Positions 10,601-22,452 are shown, numbered from the stretch's first letter. The stretch: DNA of 64,000 bases from Metopolophium dirhodum (GCF_019925205.1 NC_083564.1:13488134-13552133); one strand, 5' to 3'. The notes: generated by a model from the letters alone, not told the origin. Program-made: numbers and translations.

Positions 10601-12392
10601 CACCTACTATAAACTAGTTAGCTGTGTGCTTTATTTCAATTTCAGTATAGTGAATTACTAATTAATAATTCTTAGTAAAATACAAAATATTTTAAACAAA
10701 CAACCTAGCACAGTTTTTGCAATCTACTTCAACGACTTTTCCTTTATAAGGAAAAATTATATTATTATAATTATTCAATTTTATTATTCATTCATAACAC
10801 ATTAAAAAAATACGTTTTCAATAATTGGTAATATCATATACATGTCAACACCGCCCTTGATAACCACTTAAAGTGTTCACGTCTATGAACAGAGCCAATT
10901 GAGTACCTATATTGATCTATACGAGTGCTAATAATGTATAAACTTAACGTTCTATGCATAGGTGGATATTGGAGTAGAGGTCTTAAGTCTCTTAAAAGAT
11001 TTTGAAATCAGTCCGTAACACTTATTTTAATTTATACCTAACATATAAGATACTAGTTGTCAAAGTTTGTCCTATGCAAGCCCCTTCCATAGATATTATT
11101 AAAATATATTCTATGCCAAACTGTAAGTAGTATTAATGTTATTTATGAAGAAATACGATATTACTGATGGCCAACAAAATGAAAATTTGAACAACATTTC
11201 CTAACAAAACTGAAAACACTCTCTTTGATAACTTTTAACTTTTAATGAAAACAGTTTTCCGTGTCTTAAGGTTAGGTGAGGTTAGGTTAGTATACAGCGG
11301 TGGGTTTAAATATTATATAATAAAGTGTACCTACAATGCATATTATATTATTATAGTTGGTTATTTTGTGTGATATAGGTAGGAAATGGGCATAATTAAT
11401 TTAAACCAAGTAGTGATTTCTATATGTATCTTATTTAATTTTTCAGTGAAACAATTTTTTTTTATTTTTGACATATTATTATACTATAAATAATACCAAC
11501 GTACATTTACATTTTAAATATTATGTACCATAATAAAATTGGTTAAGTTATAACAAATTGAAGCTATATAAATACAAAATTAACAATAAACTTCGATTTC
11601 GTCTATATAATAATTAATAATATAATATTTAGATTTTGAATTATATGAAAAATAACGATTATTTAAGTGAATAGTTAACAAGTGAATGTACAAATATAAT
11701 ATAGGTATATACATGTTATTAATTTCAGTGACCATTATTATATGACATAGCGTTGACATTTATCTCATATAAATTATTAGACTTTAAAAGATTAGTCTAA
11801 TAATTATAGACCTTTGAATTTAGTATAAAGTAAACGTTATTATTAATAATATGGTATTGGTGTATATACTATAATATAATGTTATTTTGTATATTATATC
11901 TACTTTTTATACGTTTTTTTTAAATATTAACTTAATTTATATCGAGTTAGCATTTTCAAGTATAGAGTATCTATAATTATTTAATACATAATTAAATTAC
12001 ATTTTTAATTGAAATGTATTCAGAACAATGTATACCTATCATCTAATAATGCCGAGATGGTGTAAAATATTTAATATGGAAAAATAATTTAAATTTTAAC
12101 CAATTATTTGATAAAAAAAAAAAAAAAAACAATACAGAACAAAACCAAAATTAATCATCAGTATACACACAAATACAGTTTCTATACACTTTACAGATAA
12201 TATTATTGTAAAATTATTGACTATATTATGCTTATATATTATATATAACAATGACTATAAATTATAATATAATACGGTTATTGGTTGTACTTGACATAAT
12301 AATTTACTACGAAAATATAATTCACTGCTTTGTAATAAATGATAACAACACAACATTATATTACAACAACGTTATTATATAACAATTTGATT

Positions 12393-12414
12393 TACCTACC
12401 TACCTACCTACCTA
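12393..12414. repeat. (CCTA)n microsatellite
   Basis: Five to six CCTA units; the complementary (GGTA)n tract occurs at 14106-14124. Confidence 0.9.
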
Positions 12415-13154
12415 CATATTATTTAAAACATTGTAACGAAATAATAACGATATGTTCAATATCGATATAGGTACATTATATTATGTACACTACACAACCT
12501 ATAGTCGTCGGTCATTAATAAGTCGGGAATATATTTAAATATTATTTCAATATCATTATAATATTATAATAATATGTAGAATAATGTCAAGTTGAAATAC
12601 TATATTTATTATTTACATAATATATTATAATATTATATCAATTAAAAAAATATATACCTATTTATATTATTATTACACTTACATAACACAGTTTTTGTCC
12701 ACGAGTAAGGTACACAGTATCACTAACACCTGGAAGCACTCCGGATTAAACATTTTACTCGGAATCAACAACGTAAAAAAGAAAACAACTAAGTTTATAA
12801 ATATTGCACGCTAGTGCGTATTAAATGCAATATTAAAAACATTATAATATTATGTACGTATAAATACACAATTCATATTATTATTGTTATTATTATGTAT
12901 TTGCATATATGAGAGAGAGTACATGATTCTATTTTCTATATTTTATAATATTAATTATTATACACATTGCGCTGCGATTTTACGGAGAACGTTATAACAT
13001 TTTATAGTCATATAAATAAACTAAGAGTACAAAAAAGAAATATTTAATTCGTCGACCGAAGTTCGTCTCGCCGTTCTACTTCCAATCGACGCTACAATGC
13101 GTCTTATACTCTTATTCAAACGAAAACGATTCCTTCGGCGTCTGTGTTCCTAAA

Positions 13155-13171
13155 CCCCCCCCCCCCCCCCC
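13155..13171. repeat. Poly-C tract of 17
   Basis: Seventeen consecutive C in AT-rich surroundings. Similar tracts: G11 at 18494-18504, G15 at 19513-19527, C9 at 42932-42940, C14 at 54937-54950 and C13 at 58853-58865. Confidence 0.9.
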
Positions 13172-13518
13172 ATTAAGGCTTGAAAAAAACTGTAAAGGCT
13201 CCCATCGAGTACCAAATCGCTCCAACGAACATGACTGCACAAAAAACTCCTTCACGCACGACTCGCCAAAGCGTATTACACACAAACACTTACCTAAGCA
13301 TAGTATATACATAATATATATATATATATATTATATGTTATATATATGTGTCACGTACAATATGAAAATCGATTATAAATTATAATAATATGATATATAG
13401 GTAAGTTCTGTTTAATATATTAATCGTCATGAAACAATGGTGTTAGGTACTTATAAAATAATTTTGACGATCTAGCCCATAATAGTATTTTTAGGTACGT
13501 ACATAATAATGTATAAGT

Positions 13519-13710
13519 GGTTTGGTGTGGCGCAGTGCGAACGCTCAACTGCGGAAACCCACTGAGTCTACGTAACGGCCGGCGATGCTAGTTCCCGGAT
13601 GGGTGACCATCCGGGATTTTTAGCAACGAATCCTTGCCACACATACAAAACGTGTATTCAACCGTTCCTCCTCTCCCTGCCAACAACCTACTATCAAACA
13701 AAAAAAGTAA
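13519..13710 (+). mobile_element. Pol III-type SINE, copy 1
   Basis: Begins around GTTTGGTGTGGCGCAGTGCG (TGGCGCAGTGCG resembles a Pol III box A, TRGCNNAGYNG), includes CTCAACTGCGGAAA and CCCGGATGGGTGACCATCCG, the latter strongly reminiscent of the 5S rRNA internal C-box region (GGATGGGTGACC), then TAGCAACGAATCCTTGCCAC and a 3' part ending in an A-rich tract (AACAAAAAAAGTAAAA). A second copy lies inverted at 15905-16127. It is clearly not a functional 5S gene: only the C-box region is 5S-like. Confidence 0.75.
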
Positions 13711-14287
13711 AAATATAACTTTGAACATGAAATCAATATTTTTTACCCTGATTTTTAACTATAGGTAAAAATTTCTTAAAAATAAATATTATGTTGTTTA
13801 TGAAAAAGTCCGATTACATATTATTATAATATAATAGATAACATATAGGTACACAAAAAATTATAAATTATTATGTATAAAATTATCAACAGGATATCAG
13901 AGCACTATTTATTTTGTTCCTATCTCTGACTCACACATAATATAGTAATTTTTTTTTAGTTAATTGGTCGGACTAATCTTGTATAGTTGTATTACGTCGT
14001 TGAGTGAGCTTTAGATATAGAACGATTAAATTTGAAGTTAGGAAAATTATCTGAGTTTGTTTGTATGATTTTTACGATATTTCAATTTTTATGCAGCTTG
14101 TGAGTATAGGTAGGTAGGTAGGTATGTAAAATATAAAAACTAAAAAACGTCCATAAATTATCGCAGGCAAAAATTTATTAAAATATTATTATAAAAATGC
14201 CGACGTACAAACATAGATAATTCTTCTTAACTTAAAGTTTAACTGCAAAAGGTCAATTCACTCTAATATTAGGGTTAACAACACACC

Positions 14288-14329
14288 ATTGGTTATGCTG
14301 AACGCAAATTTTCTATGTTTCGGTTGAGT

Positions 14330-14364
<35 letters not shown>

Positions 14365-14392
14365 CAAACAGTGCGCTGACATCCTCTCAAAT
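14288..14392 (+). repeat. Dispersed repeat with expanded (GA)n, long-GA copy
   Basis: Colinear with 7943-8028. The short AGAGAGAG of that copy is here an (AG)14 tract at 14333-14360 followed by ACAAACAGTGCGCTGACATC and CTCTC. Confidence 0.55.
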
Positions 14393-15120
14393 ATATTGTA
14401 ATGTGCGTGTGTATAATAATAATAATCGGTTGTTATTGTTAAACATCGTAACTATACGTTATGTATTTTCATCTAGAATCGTAACTGTATAAGTAACTTT
14501 CTATTAACCTGATGTTAAAAATTCGTGACGAAAAAAAAAAACAAGAATGAACTCTTAACGATTAGTTTAACTGTGTCTAATTACTTATCAAAATATATTG
14601 CTTAGATATTATATGACTTATTTATGACATAGAAAAAAACATAATTATTTTATACCTTTTTAATATCATTATCCCATAATGTTATAAATTATAATATATT
14701 ATCATAGTACCATATTATATAAAACATAAAGCCGGATTTACTTTTTGATAGCGGTACCGAATCGTTTCAATCTTTTCGATCTTTCGTAAACCCTCAATCC
14801 TTTTAAGTTATACATATCGGCTATCGTATATACAACTACTTCCATTGGTCGTTTAGTCAATACCTCGGAATGTCCCAAAAGAGAAAAACCATGACTACAT
14901 AATATGGTTACGGTCGTCGGTCTATTTATTTCAGATCGATTTCCACTTGTACATTTAGTATCCTCTTCATATTATTGTATTAAACATTTTATTCGTTTTT
15001 CTTAATTCGTTTGTTAGATTTGGCGCACACATATCTGCATTATAGTATTATGCATAGGTATACACAATATACTGCACACTTTACGTGTACCTAACATAAC
15101 TTTCTATTTATCGTAATCGC

Positions 15121-16355
15121 CTTTGAAGTATAATGCACAAACGATAGATTTTAGGATTCCATTAGTGTGAATTACAAAAACAAAATAAATCTTAATAAAC
15201 TCGCTAAGCATTTGGGTTCGTTGGAGCGTCGGACAAAATATTTTAAGTAGATATATATACTTACAGATATACTAAAACGAAGACAAAAAAGTGGGATTGA
15301 TAATTACACGAAAAAACTTTGAAAAAAAGTAATTTAATATGTATTACTATTGTGTAATGACTATACACAACTGAACAGATTTTAAAGGCAATTATTTATT
15401 AGAAAAAAAAAACTTTGTAAGAATTAAGTGTACCATTAAACGAATAATTAATTCTTTTGCCTGTAACAACAATACAGCTTTTTCTTTGACGTCCTTAAAA
15501 ACTATTTAACAACAAAGTTATCTAAATACTTTTATACCTCGTAAAAGTATATACAATATCCTCAATGATATGAATGTATTTACGTGATGTCTTTGCAGAG
15601 TTTAACAAAACAATAATCATAATAAATTGTATCCAAAACAACAGAAAACTGAGAAGTGGAAAATGGATTTCAACGATGGGGAATTCATTGCTTGTAGTTA
15701 AAAGTTATAATCTTGTGCAAGTATTAGATAATACATTAATACCTACGCTGTTCCGAAGACATAAATATAGAATATTTTATGCATTTCAAGGATTTTCCTG
15801 TCGCGGCACAAACTGAATTTTTACAATTAATGAGAACGACCCTTTTTATGTAAAATTTTTAAGTAGATGATTTATTATTTTCCTCGTTCTTTAGTACATA
15901 ATGTTTTTTTTTTCTAGCTTAACCCGGAAACCATGGCCATTAGTTGTTTCTTGTTTGTAGGTTGTTTGTAGCAGGAAGAACAGGAGGAACATACGTTTGT
16001 ATGTGTGGCAAGGATTTGTTGCTAAAGTCCCGGGTGGTCACCCATCCGGGAGCTAGCAACACCGGCCGATACGTACACTTAGAGCGTTTCCGCAGTTGAG
16101 TGTACGGACCACGCCTCGCATAAAGTTTAACGACTCAAAAACTATACTACGTAGTTCATAATTTCGATTTAGATGCATAAACATTTTCAAAAATCTTCAG
16201 ACTTTCAATTTACATGATAATAAAGGCGGTTCTCGTTTGAAGGACAAATAGTGTGTGTACCGTCACAAAATGTAGGTACCGTCTACCTCCTATCTAATTG
16301 AAATCTATGTATGTGAAAATATGATGTTTATGTTTAGGTACCTACTTTTAAAAAA
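15121..16355 (+). repeat. Dispersed repeat split by a roughly 1-kb insertion
   Basis: The left half (15121-15240) matches 9263-9374 and the right half (16243-16355) matches 9389-9478. The intervening 1.0 kb is missing from the other copy and includes the SINE at 15905-16127 and a small plus ORF (15574-15816) with no motif. GGACAAAATA at the left junction and GGACAAATAG at the right junction may be the target duplication. No clear terminal inverted repeat was found for the inserted DNA. Confidence 0.6.
15905..16127 (-). mobile_element. Pol III-type SINE, copy 2 (inverted)
   Basis: On the minus strand: GCGAGGCGTGGTCCGTACAC, TCAACTGCGGAAACG, GGCCGGTGTTGCTAGCTCCC, GGATGGGTGACCACCCGGGA, TTTAGCAACAAATCCTTGCC, then a 3' domain ending TTTCCGGGTTAAGCTAG and a run of ten A (plus-strand T run 15905-15914). 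Better preserved at its 3' end than copy 1, with a clean poly-A tail, implying LINE-mediated retroposition. Confidence 0.8.
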
Positions 16356-17399
16356 TTACCATGTTTTGTGAACCACTCTGTATACATCATGATTGTACCT
16401 ATAATGGCTATTATACGTGACCCATATGTACCTGGGCTACGCCTACACTATATATATGTACAGAAAATAATAGTACCCATGTACTATTTACTAATTAATT
16501 TAAAACGCGAGGGGGGAGGGATCTAATGTGGAGATTCAATTACACCGCCATTTTATAAATTAGTAAATCTTCGCGATATTCTCTACAGCCGGTAGTAATA
16601 TAGACGCTCTTTTCTGCGAGCTGTTCAAAGGTTTTCAATTAAGAACTCTTTGCGGCTTGGTCCAAATGAAACACGAAATATAATGTTATAAAGAGGACAA
16701 AATGCAGAGGTGGTTACGTACATATAGGTAGCTGGTGTATGTTCAATCGAAAAAGCGTAAAAGCTTGTTCCTTTGACGTATTTATATAATTAATATACAT
16801 AGTATAATAGTGTATCATATATTATATAGGTGATTATTTTTTTAATCAATAAAATGTCAGTCATTCAGTAAACGTACGTGTTTTTGAAATTATTATTTTA
16901 CGTTGATAATTAGAAGTCGTTACAACACTATGTTAGTATAATCGTTATAATTTTTTTTAATTTCGGAAATATTACCCCGTACATTTTAACTCCATACTCC
17001 GAAGCGAAATGTGCTTATACATATTATACAAATCGAACTTTGAACCACGAACAAGACTTGAAATACTTATGAGAGTACTTATTTAAAGACTAGACGAGCG
17101 GAGAAGTACACCAACATTTTGCAGGGTATCTAACTCCACTCTGCTCATCTGCAAATAAAATGCTATTATAGTATGTCTGTTCGACTGGTTCGAAATTATA
17201 TTTTTATAATTCGAAAAATATTTTGGTTAGGTTGAATATGATGTTTAAAATGTATATATATTACGTTGTAGATTAAAATATTAAAAGATTTAACAGATAT
17301 TATAATATTATATAACTATAAGAAAAAGTAAAAAAAAAAATATTCGCCGAAAAAACGACTGTTTGGTGATGAAAGAAATCAGTATAATAATGTACGTCA

Positions 17400-18070
17400 T
17401 TATTATTACTCTGAAGTACGCGCAGGTACATAGTTCCGTTGGGGTATGCACCTTGGAGGTCGTAAAACGAGCGGAAGTTGTACCTTCATAGATATAATGT
17501 ATTATACTATAACGTATCCGGTAAGTGCGTATAGCGTTATATTAGCTTATCCACGTACGTCCGCATATTATGTTTGTGTCATAATATTGGACTTTCGTGC
17601 GAAAGAGCGAAACCAATCTGCCGCCGTATAGAGACTTACACCCTCGCCCCAAACCCTCTTTCCCACCGTCTGAAGAGAGCGAGCGGTGTACGTAATAACC
17701 AACGATATTGCACGGTTCAGATATTTTGTTTTTACAAGTCAGAAAATTACGACCGAATTTTGGCGACCACCGAACGGCGGCGGCGGTGGTGGCGGTAGCG
17801 GTGTCTGTGGCGTAAAAAGAATTAACTAGGTCGGGTCAGATAATATATGTTTGGACCGAGCAATAACGTCGATTTCACGCCCCGCTGGTCAGGGCTGATA
17901 TTGGCTTTGGGCGGGGTGGGACGGGTGCAGCACGAGGAGGCGTTGGCACTCCGTTGCCCGAATTCTGTGAACCATGTGATTTGGACGAGAAAGAAAGAGA
18001 GAGTGAGAGAGAGAAAATAATAATAATAAAGAATATATGTACAACATCAGTCGCACGCCCTCAAACCAAA
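17400..18070. promoter_or_regulatory. GC-rich CpG island, function unknown
   Basis: GC-rich DNA including AACGGCGGCGGCGGTGGTGG, TTTGGGCGGGGTGGGACGGG and a (GA)n patch near 17991-18014. Small overlapping ORFs on both strands carry no recognisable motif. It lies about 1 kb beyond the 3' end of the CUB gene, so it may belong to another transcript; no splice-consistent exon chain was found. Confidence 0.3.
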
Positions 18071-18337
18071 AGTCTTTTCATCACGACGCGTGACATAATG
18101 TTTTTTTTTCCCAAAAATATTCGATACGTCGACGGCATTTTGGTCTACGATTACGGTATTCGATGGCCGTGTAAATCACCAACTCTTTCGTAGCAAAAAC
18201 GCTGTACCACTGCACACCACACCTCCTAAAATGTATACACGTGTATAGTAAATGTGCTGTGCCCACAATGGACGTTTTCGGATCAGAATTTTCCCCTCAA
18301 AACGCATAAAAAAAATAAAATAAATGTCTCTCCTTAA

Positions 18338-18696
18338 TGCCCGGTCTGCACGAGGCTAGTATTTCAAGCTAGGCTAGAATGATGGTGGTAGTACTTCCGG
18401 TGATTATCCCGGCTTACTATTATCCTGGCTTGGCACAAGCTAGACCGATTTACACGATGCTAAGAATTTCAAGCCAGTCCGGTGGCGGGGGAAGGGGGGG
18501 GGGGAGCGCTACTATATCCAAAAAAATCAAACACTCCAACCCATATTAAACCACCCTCGCTTGACACGCTATATTATGCCTGTATAGCTTCTTACTAGTC
18601 AGAAGATTCTCCAGTAGGTCGCTAGCTTTATATAACAGATAGGTAGCAGTATCTTGATACCCTAGGATGGAGTACTGGCCACGTGTAGACCGGGCA
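18338..18696. mobile_element. Terminal-inverted-repeat DNA element, about 359 bp
   Basis: Left end TGCCCGGTCTGCACGAGGCT; right end, reverse complement, TGCCCGGTCTACACGTGGCC: about 18 of 20 positions agree. The interior contains degenerate copies of CAAGCTAG / CAAGCCAG words, a G11 tract at 18494-18504 and no ORF. No convincing target duplication is visible, so superfamily is open. It lies about 190 bp beyond the CUB gene's stop codon and may fall within its 3' UTR or terminator region. Confidence 0.7.
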
Positions 18697-18888
18697 CAAC
18701 GCCACGGCAATGGTATAAGTTAGGGGAGCTAAATAATTGTTATGTATAATAAGAGGCACGCGCGTAGTGATTATGATGATGATGACGACGACGACGGTGA
18801 TTTTTCGTTCGAGTCAATCGCCCGCTGCCGATCAGACGGTGGTGACGCGATCGTATTCGACGTAGTGCACTACGTCGTTGACCTTATG

Positions 18889-19216
18889 TCAGTAAACCAC
18901 GTCGCGCGCCGATACGACGGCCTCCGTCTCCGCGGACTTGGCGGACGAGCTCCGGCATCCTGCCGCCGCGGACGTCGCCGAGCGGAACCGCCGGAACCAC
19001 AGGACGGTGAGCCCCGACGACACGGCCACGATGATGATGGCTACGGTCAGGGCGATGCTGTACACCAGGTGTGTATAGAGCAGGTGCATGCAGTACCCGA
19101 AAGACTCGTCGTAACCGGACGGACAGTGTTCCACGCCATCGCACCACAGCGACTCGTTGATGCACGCGTCCAGCTCAGGGCACTGGCTGTGGCAGTACGG
19201 CCCGTCGGCTCGGATC
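18889..19216 (-). CDS. Exon K (last exon): LDLa module, transmembrane helix and cytoplasmic tail, with stop
   Basis: The acceptor ends AAACGAAAATAG. After the split Arg804 the exon reads IRADGPYCHSQCPELDACIN and ESLWCDGVEHCPSGYDESFG with YC. This is a clear LDL-receptor class A module: six cysteines (812, 816, 822, 829, 835, 846), the I-N-E-S-L-W-C-D-G core, and Asp830, Asp840 and Glu841 in the usual calcium-cage positions. A helix of about 20 residues (SIALTVAIIIVAVSSGLTVL) follows, then an RRFR stop-transfer cluster and a 34-residue Ser/Ala-rich tail ending RDVVY and TGA at 18889-18891. A type I single-pass orientation follows. The hydrophobic end (VVY) could be a weak PDZ ligand, which is speculation. 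The overlapping plus-strand ORF with an Asp run and two shifted minus ORFs are shadows. Confidence 0.95.
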
Positions 19217-21460
19217 CTATTTTCGTTTCGAAAACAAAAAAAAAAAACACAAAACGATTGTAACGATATACGATACCAATTGAGTATGGTGGCTCTTGAG
19301 GACAAGTCCAAAGGGCGGGAGGAAACGAAAAAATGTTGCATGTTATTATATAATAATATAGAGGCACATCTCACTTTTTTCCCTTTTGATTATGCTACAG
19401 TAGGTGAAAAAGAAGGGAACACGAGGAGTGGGTAATTTTATATGCTATACATTTTATACCTATAATATATGAAATCATTTTTATTTATTATAAACTATGG
19501 AGCTGTGCTCCCGGGGGGGGGGGGGGGAGTCAATATCACCGTCGGTCCACGTTATCGCATGGCAAAAATAAGAGAGTACATATTTTGTTATGAAAACGCA
19601 TGTGTGTGTTGGTATCTCCGTCTTACTAGGTACTCGTAAATGCATAACATGGAAAAATGTACGTTTAATTTAAAATGTTTTACTTTGTTATTCTTAATAT
19701 AGGAGTGAATTGGTCAATCATCAGACTTAAAGGTAAAAATAATATATGAGTAGGTTCGCGTAGGATTTGATTGATATTTTAATTTTGAAGTATTTTATTT
19801 ATAGTAGGGCGCGGATTCCAATGCAAATTTCATTTTTTCTAGAGGTTCCTAAAACAGTGCTTTCCAAGTACAACATTTATTTCATATAACAGGAAATAAA
19901 AAATTAAATTTTTATTTTGCATTTTTTGAACTTTTTTCATTTTTAGAGTATTTTTAGGTTTTTAAGACATTTTATTTTTGTTTGTACACATTTCATAATA
20001 TTAATAATAACCTTTTAATATTAAATGTTTTAAATAATAATATTATAACGCATTTAAAAATGTACAAAACAATTTTAAAATGCTCATAACTTGCTCAAAA
20101 TCAAAACCGTCAAATAAAGCCTAAAAAGCCAAGAGGGGCATATAGTTATAATATTTATAATTTTACTCGCGGTTTTACATTACTGGTTCGTCGCAGTCGT
20201 GTTTGTATCAGGGATCATGCCGTTATTTAAACATACTGTTTCGGATTTCATTGTCGTATTTTATTTTACGGTAAAATAAAAACTACATTTTTAAGAGAAA
20301 AAAAAATTGTCACTTTATGCCTTTTCGTAGATAGAAAATAGTAAATACGATACAAATAGTATCGTATAAGAGTATATTGCAGACTTTGTTATATCCATAA
20401 TGCACGGGTCAATTGCACTGCACAAATAGTAGATTACTTTTTTTACATTTTTGAGGTCGACTAAGTCCCTCTAAATACCATACTGTATATTATTGTAGAC
20501 ACAATATAATATATATTTTGCACTTCTGACGAAATCGATACGGTGCGCAGAGCGTAAAATTACAGATAAAGATGAAATACGTGACGTGTATACTTCCGTT
20601 TATCAGGTAACCATATTTAGGTGTATACTAACTTGAAAATTTGTTGTCCAGCAACAACATTATAGAAACAAGCGAAATATTTTTGATTGTTTAACCGAGA
20701 TTTATTTATTATAATTTTTTACAGGCTGCCTTTATGTTATAATGCGGAAACACTATATATTATTTATTATGCACCCTTGAGAGGTATAGTGCTTGCTGGA
20801 ATAATTTTTTAACGACCTAGGCAAACGAGTCCCTAGGTCCCAATTAGAGTTAGTTAGTAATTCATGAGGTATTTTGATACGTTTCACAACCAGCGTGCCA
20901 CATCACCACATTTCACCACATCAATCGCGAAGATTAGGTTATTATTTTGTGTAAACTATATTTTCTTTCAACTAAATTATTATCTAAATATTATTAAAAA
21001 CGCCCAGGATAATTAATCGGTGAAACAATTTTAGGAAAAGCGTAATTTTCCGAAACAGTGTTTGTGAACGGCTAGGTATTGTATATCTATAGTTTATGTA
21101 CACGTGTCGAAATAATTTTCCCGTCAAATTAATTTTCTCTTAAAAAATATGCACGAAATATAATACACTTGTTAAAATACATCCGTTTTACTATTACCTT
21201 GTGTTGGTTTTATGCCATAGCCCCCCGGGGTGAACGCGTAATATAATATAGTACAATATTAATAAGTCGTTATAGTTGTAATTTATTATGATATTAATTT
21301 ATAGTTTAACGTGGGTCTTAAGTCAAGAATCCGTATTTAGCGGCAAACACGAAATTATGTTAAGGTCTTATAGCTACTGTTTAACGACAACGAGGATTAA
21401 GTATACTTAACTAATGCCCGTAATTGGTTTCGGTTTAGAGGATGCAAAAATGAACCATAC
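19217..21460 (-). other. Intron between exons J and K (2244 bp)
   Basis: Noncoding. Holds the G15 tract at 19513-19527 and the repeat fragment at about 19808-19890. GC-poor otherwise; no further exon needed, since phases of J (2) and K agree. Confidence 0.8.
19808..19890 (-). repeat. Dispersed repeat fragment, copy 2 (inverted relative to copy 1)
   Basis: See the copy at 728-775. Here the element includes GGGCGCGGATTCCAATGCAA on the plus strand, a GC-richer block than the surrounding intron. It lies in the last intron (exons J-K) of the CUB gene. Confidence 0.5.
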
Positions 21461-21582
21461 CTGGATGATAGTTGTATCCAAGACACGGTGTACGAGCCCG
21501 GATCGATTGGAATGAACTCGATGACGATGTCTCGAGAAGAATTCGACATGACGTCTCTGGTGTGCCATCCATCCGAAAACAC
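21461..21582 (-). CDS. Exon J: last part of CUB-like module 5
   Basis: The acceptor ends TGTGTGTGGCAG, then VFSDGWHTRDVMSNSSRDIV, IEFIPIDPGSYTVSWIQLSS and two bases of an Arg codon. The donor is GTATGG. 122 nt, phase 0 in, phase 2 out, matching exon K. RDIVIEFIP and SYTVSWIQLS are alternating hydrophobic strands like the last two strands of CUB modules (compare LxVxFxS... GFxLxW). One sequon (NSS). The exon directly precedes the LDLa module, as expected for a CUB-LDLa receptor. Two overlapping small ORFs on the same strand are the in-frame exon running into its introns and a shifted shadow. Confidence 0.83.
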
Positions 21583-22124
21583 CTGCCACACACACAATAC
21601 ATAGACGGTGATAATGAACTTTCGGTTCTCTCGGACTTTGACGATGATATTATGCTATATAGGATGTGGCACTGAGGCAGTGGGTCACGGTGAGTTAAAG
21701 AGCGCTGTGATCACGCACTGGCCTGGATCAGATGGAACGATGAATTGTTGTTCAATTTCATTTCGTGATAATAATACATAGTTTCACGTTATTAGTAATC
21801 GTGGTCTCGTGGTCTCGTGGAAACTTTGCCTTGGTTGTGTACCACGCGCATTTGTCGTTACCACGTTAATATCTAATAACCGTAAAATGAAATTTCCGAC
21901 ACAAGGTCAATATTCCCGTTGGGAGCAATGTAAATAATGAAACGGGCCATTTAACTGATGCAATTGAACTAACTTAATCGTTTGTAACAATTAAATTGAA
22001 ATATCATCTTTTTCCGTAAATAAAATATACTTTGACTCTAATATGCTCGGTTCACGAACTTACGTCAAAATGTATACTCGTCAGAACCCACTGCCGCGGC
22101 CTGCGTGTGTTATTTTTTTATCAT

Positions 22125-22148
22125 CATTATTATTATTATTATTATTAT
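22125..22148. repeat. (ATT)n microsatellite in intron I-J
   Basis: Eight ATT units close downstream of exon I on the minus strand. Similar (ATT)n/(TTA)n tracts at 30055-30082 and 55261-55284, (TAA)n at 56941-56960. Confidence 0.9.
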
Positions 22149-22236
22149 ACGATGAGTATGCCGTGCAGGATTATCCGCTGTAAATATTTTATTACAATAA
22201 TGTGGTATTAAATATAGAAATATTTAGGCGACAAAC

Positions 22237-22452
22237 CTCGACCGTGTAGTACGGGTCTGGACAGACGACCGTGTGGACCGTGTCGCCGGCATGTACTATG
22301 AACCGATTGTTGGTCGGGCAGTGCACGTGTTGGGTGTTGTTGGGCACCGCGTGCGACGAGTCCGGCATCGCCAATCCGGGCAACTTGGCGTACAGATAAC
22401 TGTTGGTGTACTTTTGCTGGGTGAGTATGACGAAGTGGGATTCGCACGTGGT
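22237..22452 (-). CDS. Exon I: first part of CUB-like module 5
   Basis: Acceptor CGTTTCGTTTCAG with a long pyrimidine-rich run; then TTCESHFVILTQQKYTNSYL, YAKLPGLAMPDSSHAVPNNT, QHVHCPTNNRFIVHAGDTVH and TVVCPDPYYTVE. 216 nt, 72 codons, phase 0 at both ends; donor GTTTGT. The segment has three cysteines and an N-N-T sequon. It carries no recognisable active-site signature. I place it as the opening of a fifth CUB-like unit because exon J continues it with strands ending YTVSWIQLS. Small in-frame and out-of-frame ORFs covering it begin at internal methionines and should not be read as separate genes. Confidence 0.82.

Larger units (their letters stand above)
10601..13510. other. AT-rich noncoding stretch with simple repeats
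   Basis: Nothing coding is supported. It contains a TTAGG-like patch near 11270-11290, a 17-18 A run at about 12113-12130, a (CCTA)n tract at 12393-12414, a 17-base C run at 13155-13171 and a (TA)n tract at about 13315-13331. Confidence 0.6.

Noticed and set aside
11270..11292. Interstitial telomere (TTAGG)n
   Set aside because: Only three to four imperfect units (GGTTAGGTGAGGTTAGGTTAG is interrupted by GTGAG); too short to call.
12393..12414. CRISPR-like array
   Set aside because: A simple CCTA microsatellite without spacers; no arrays exist in the window.
13519..13660. 5S rRNA gene
   Set aside because: Only the GGATGGGTGACC region resembles 5S; the rest does not, and length and termini differ.
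18742..19263. 173-codon plus-strand ORF with an Asp run
   Set aside because: It is antisense to exon K, whose LDLa and membrane helix are unmistakable; the Asp run comes from a GAT/GAC repeat.
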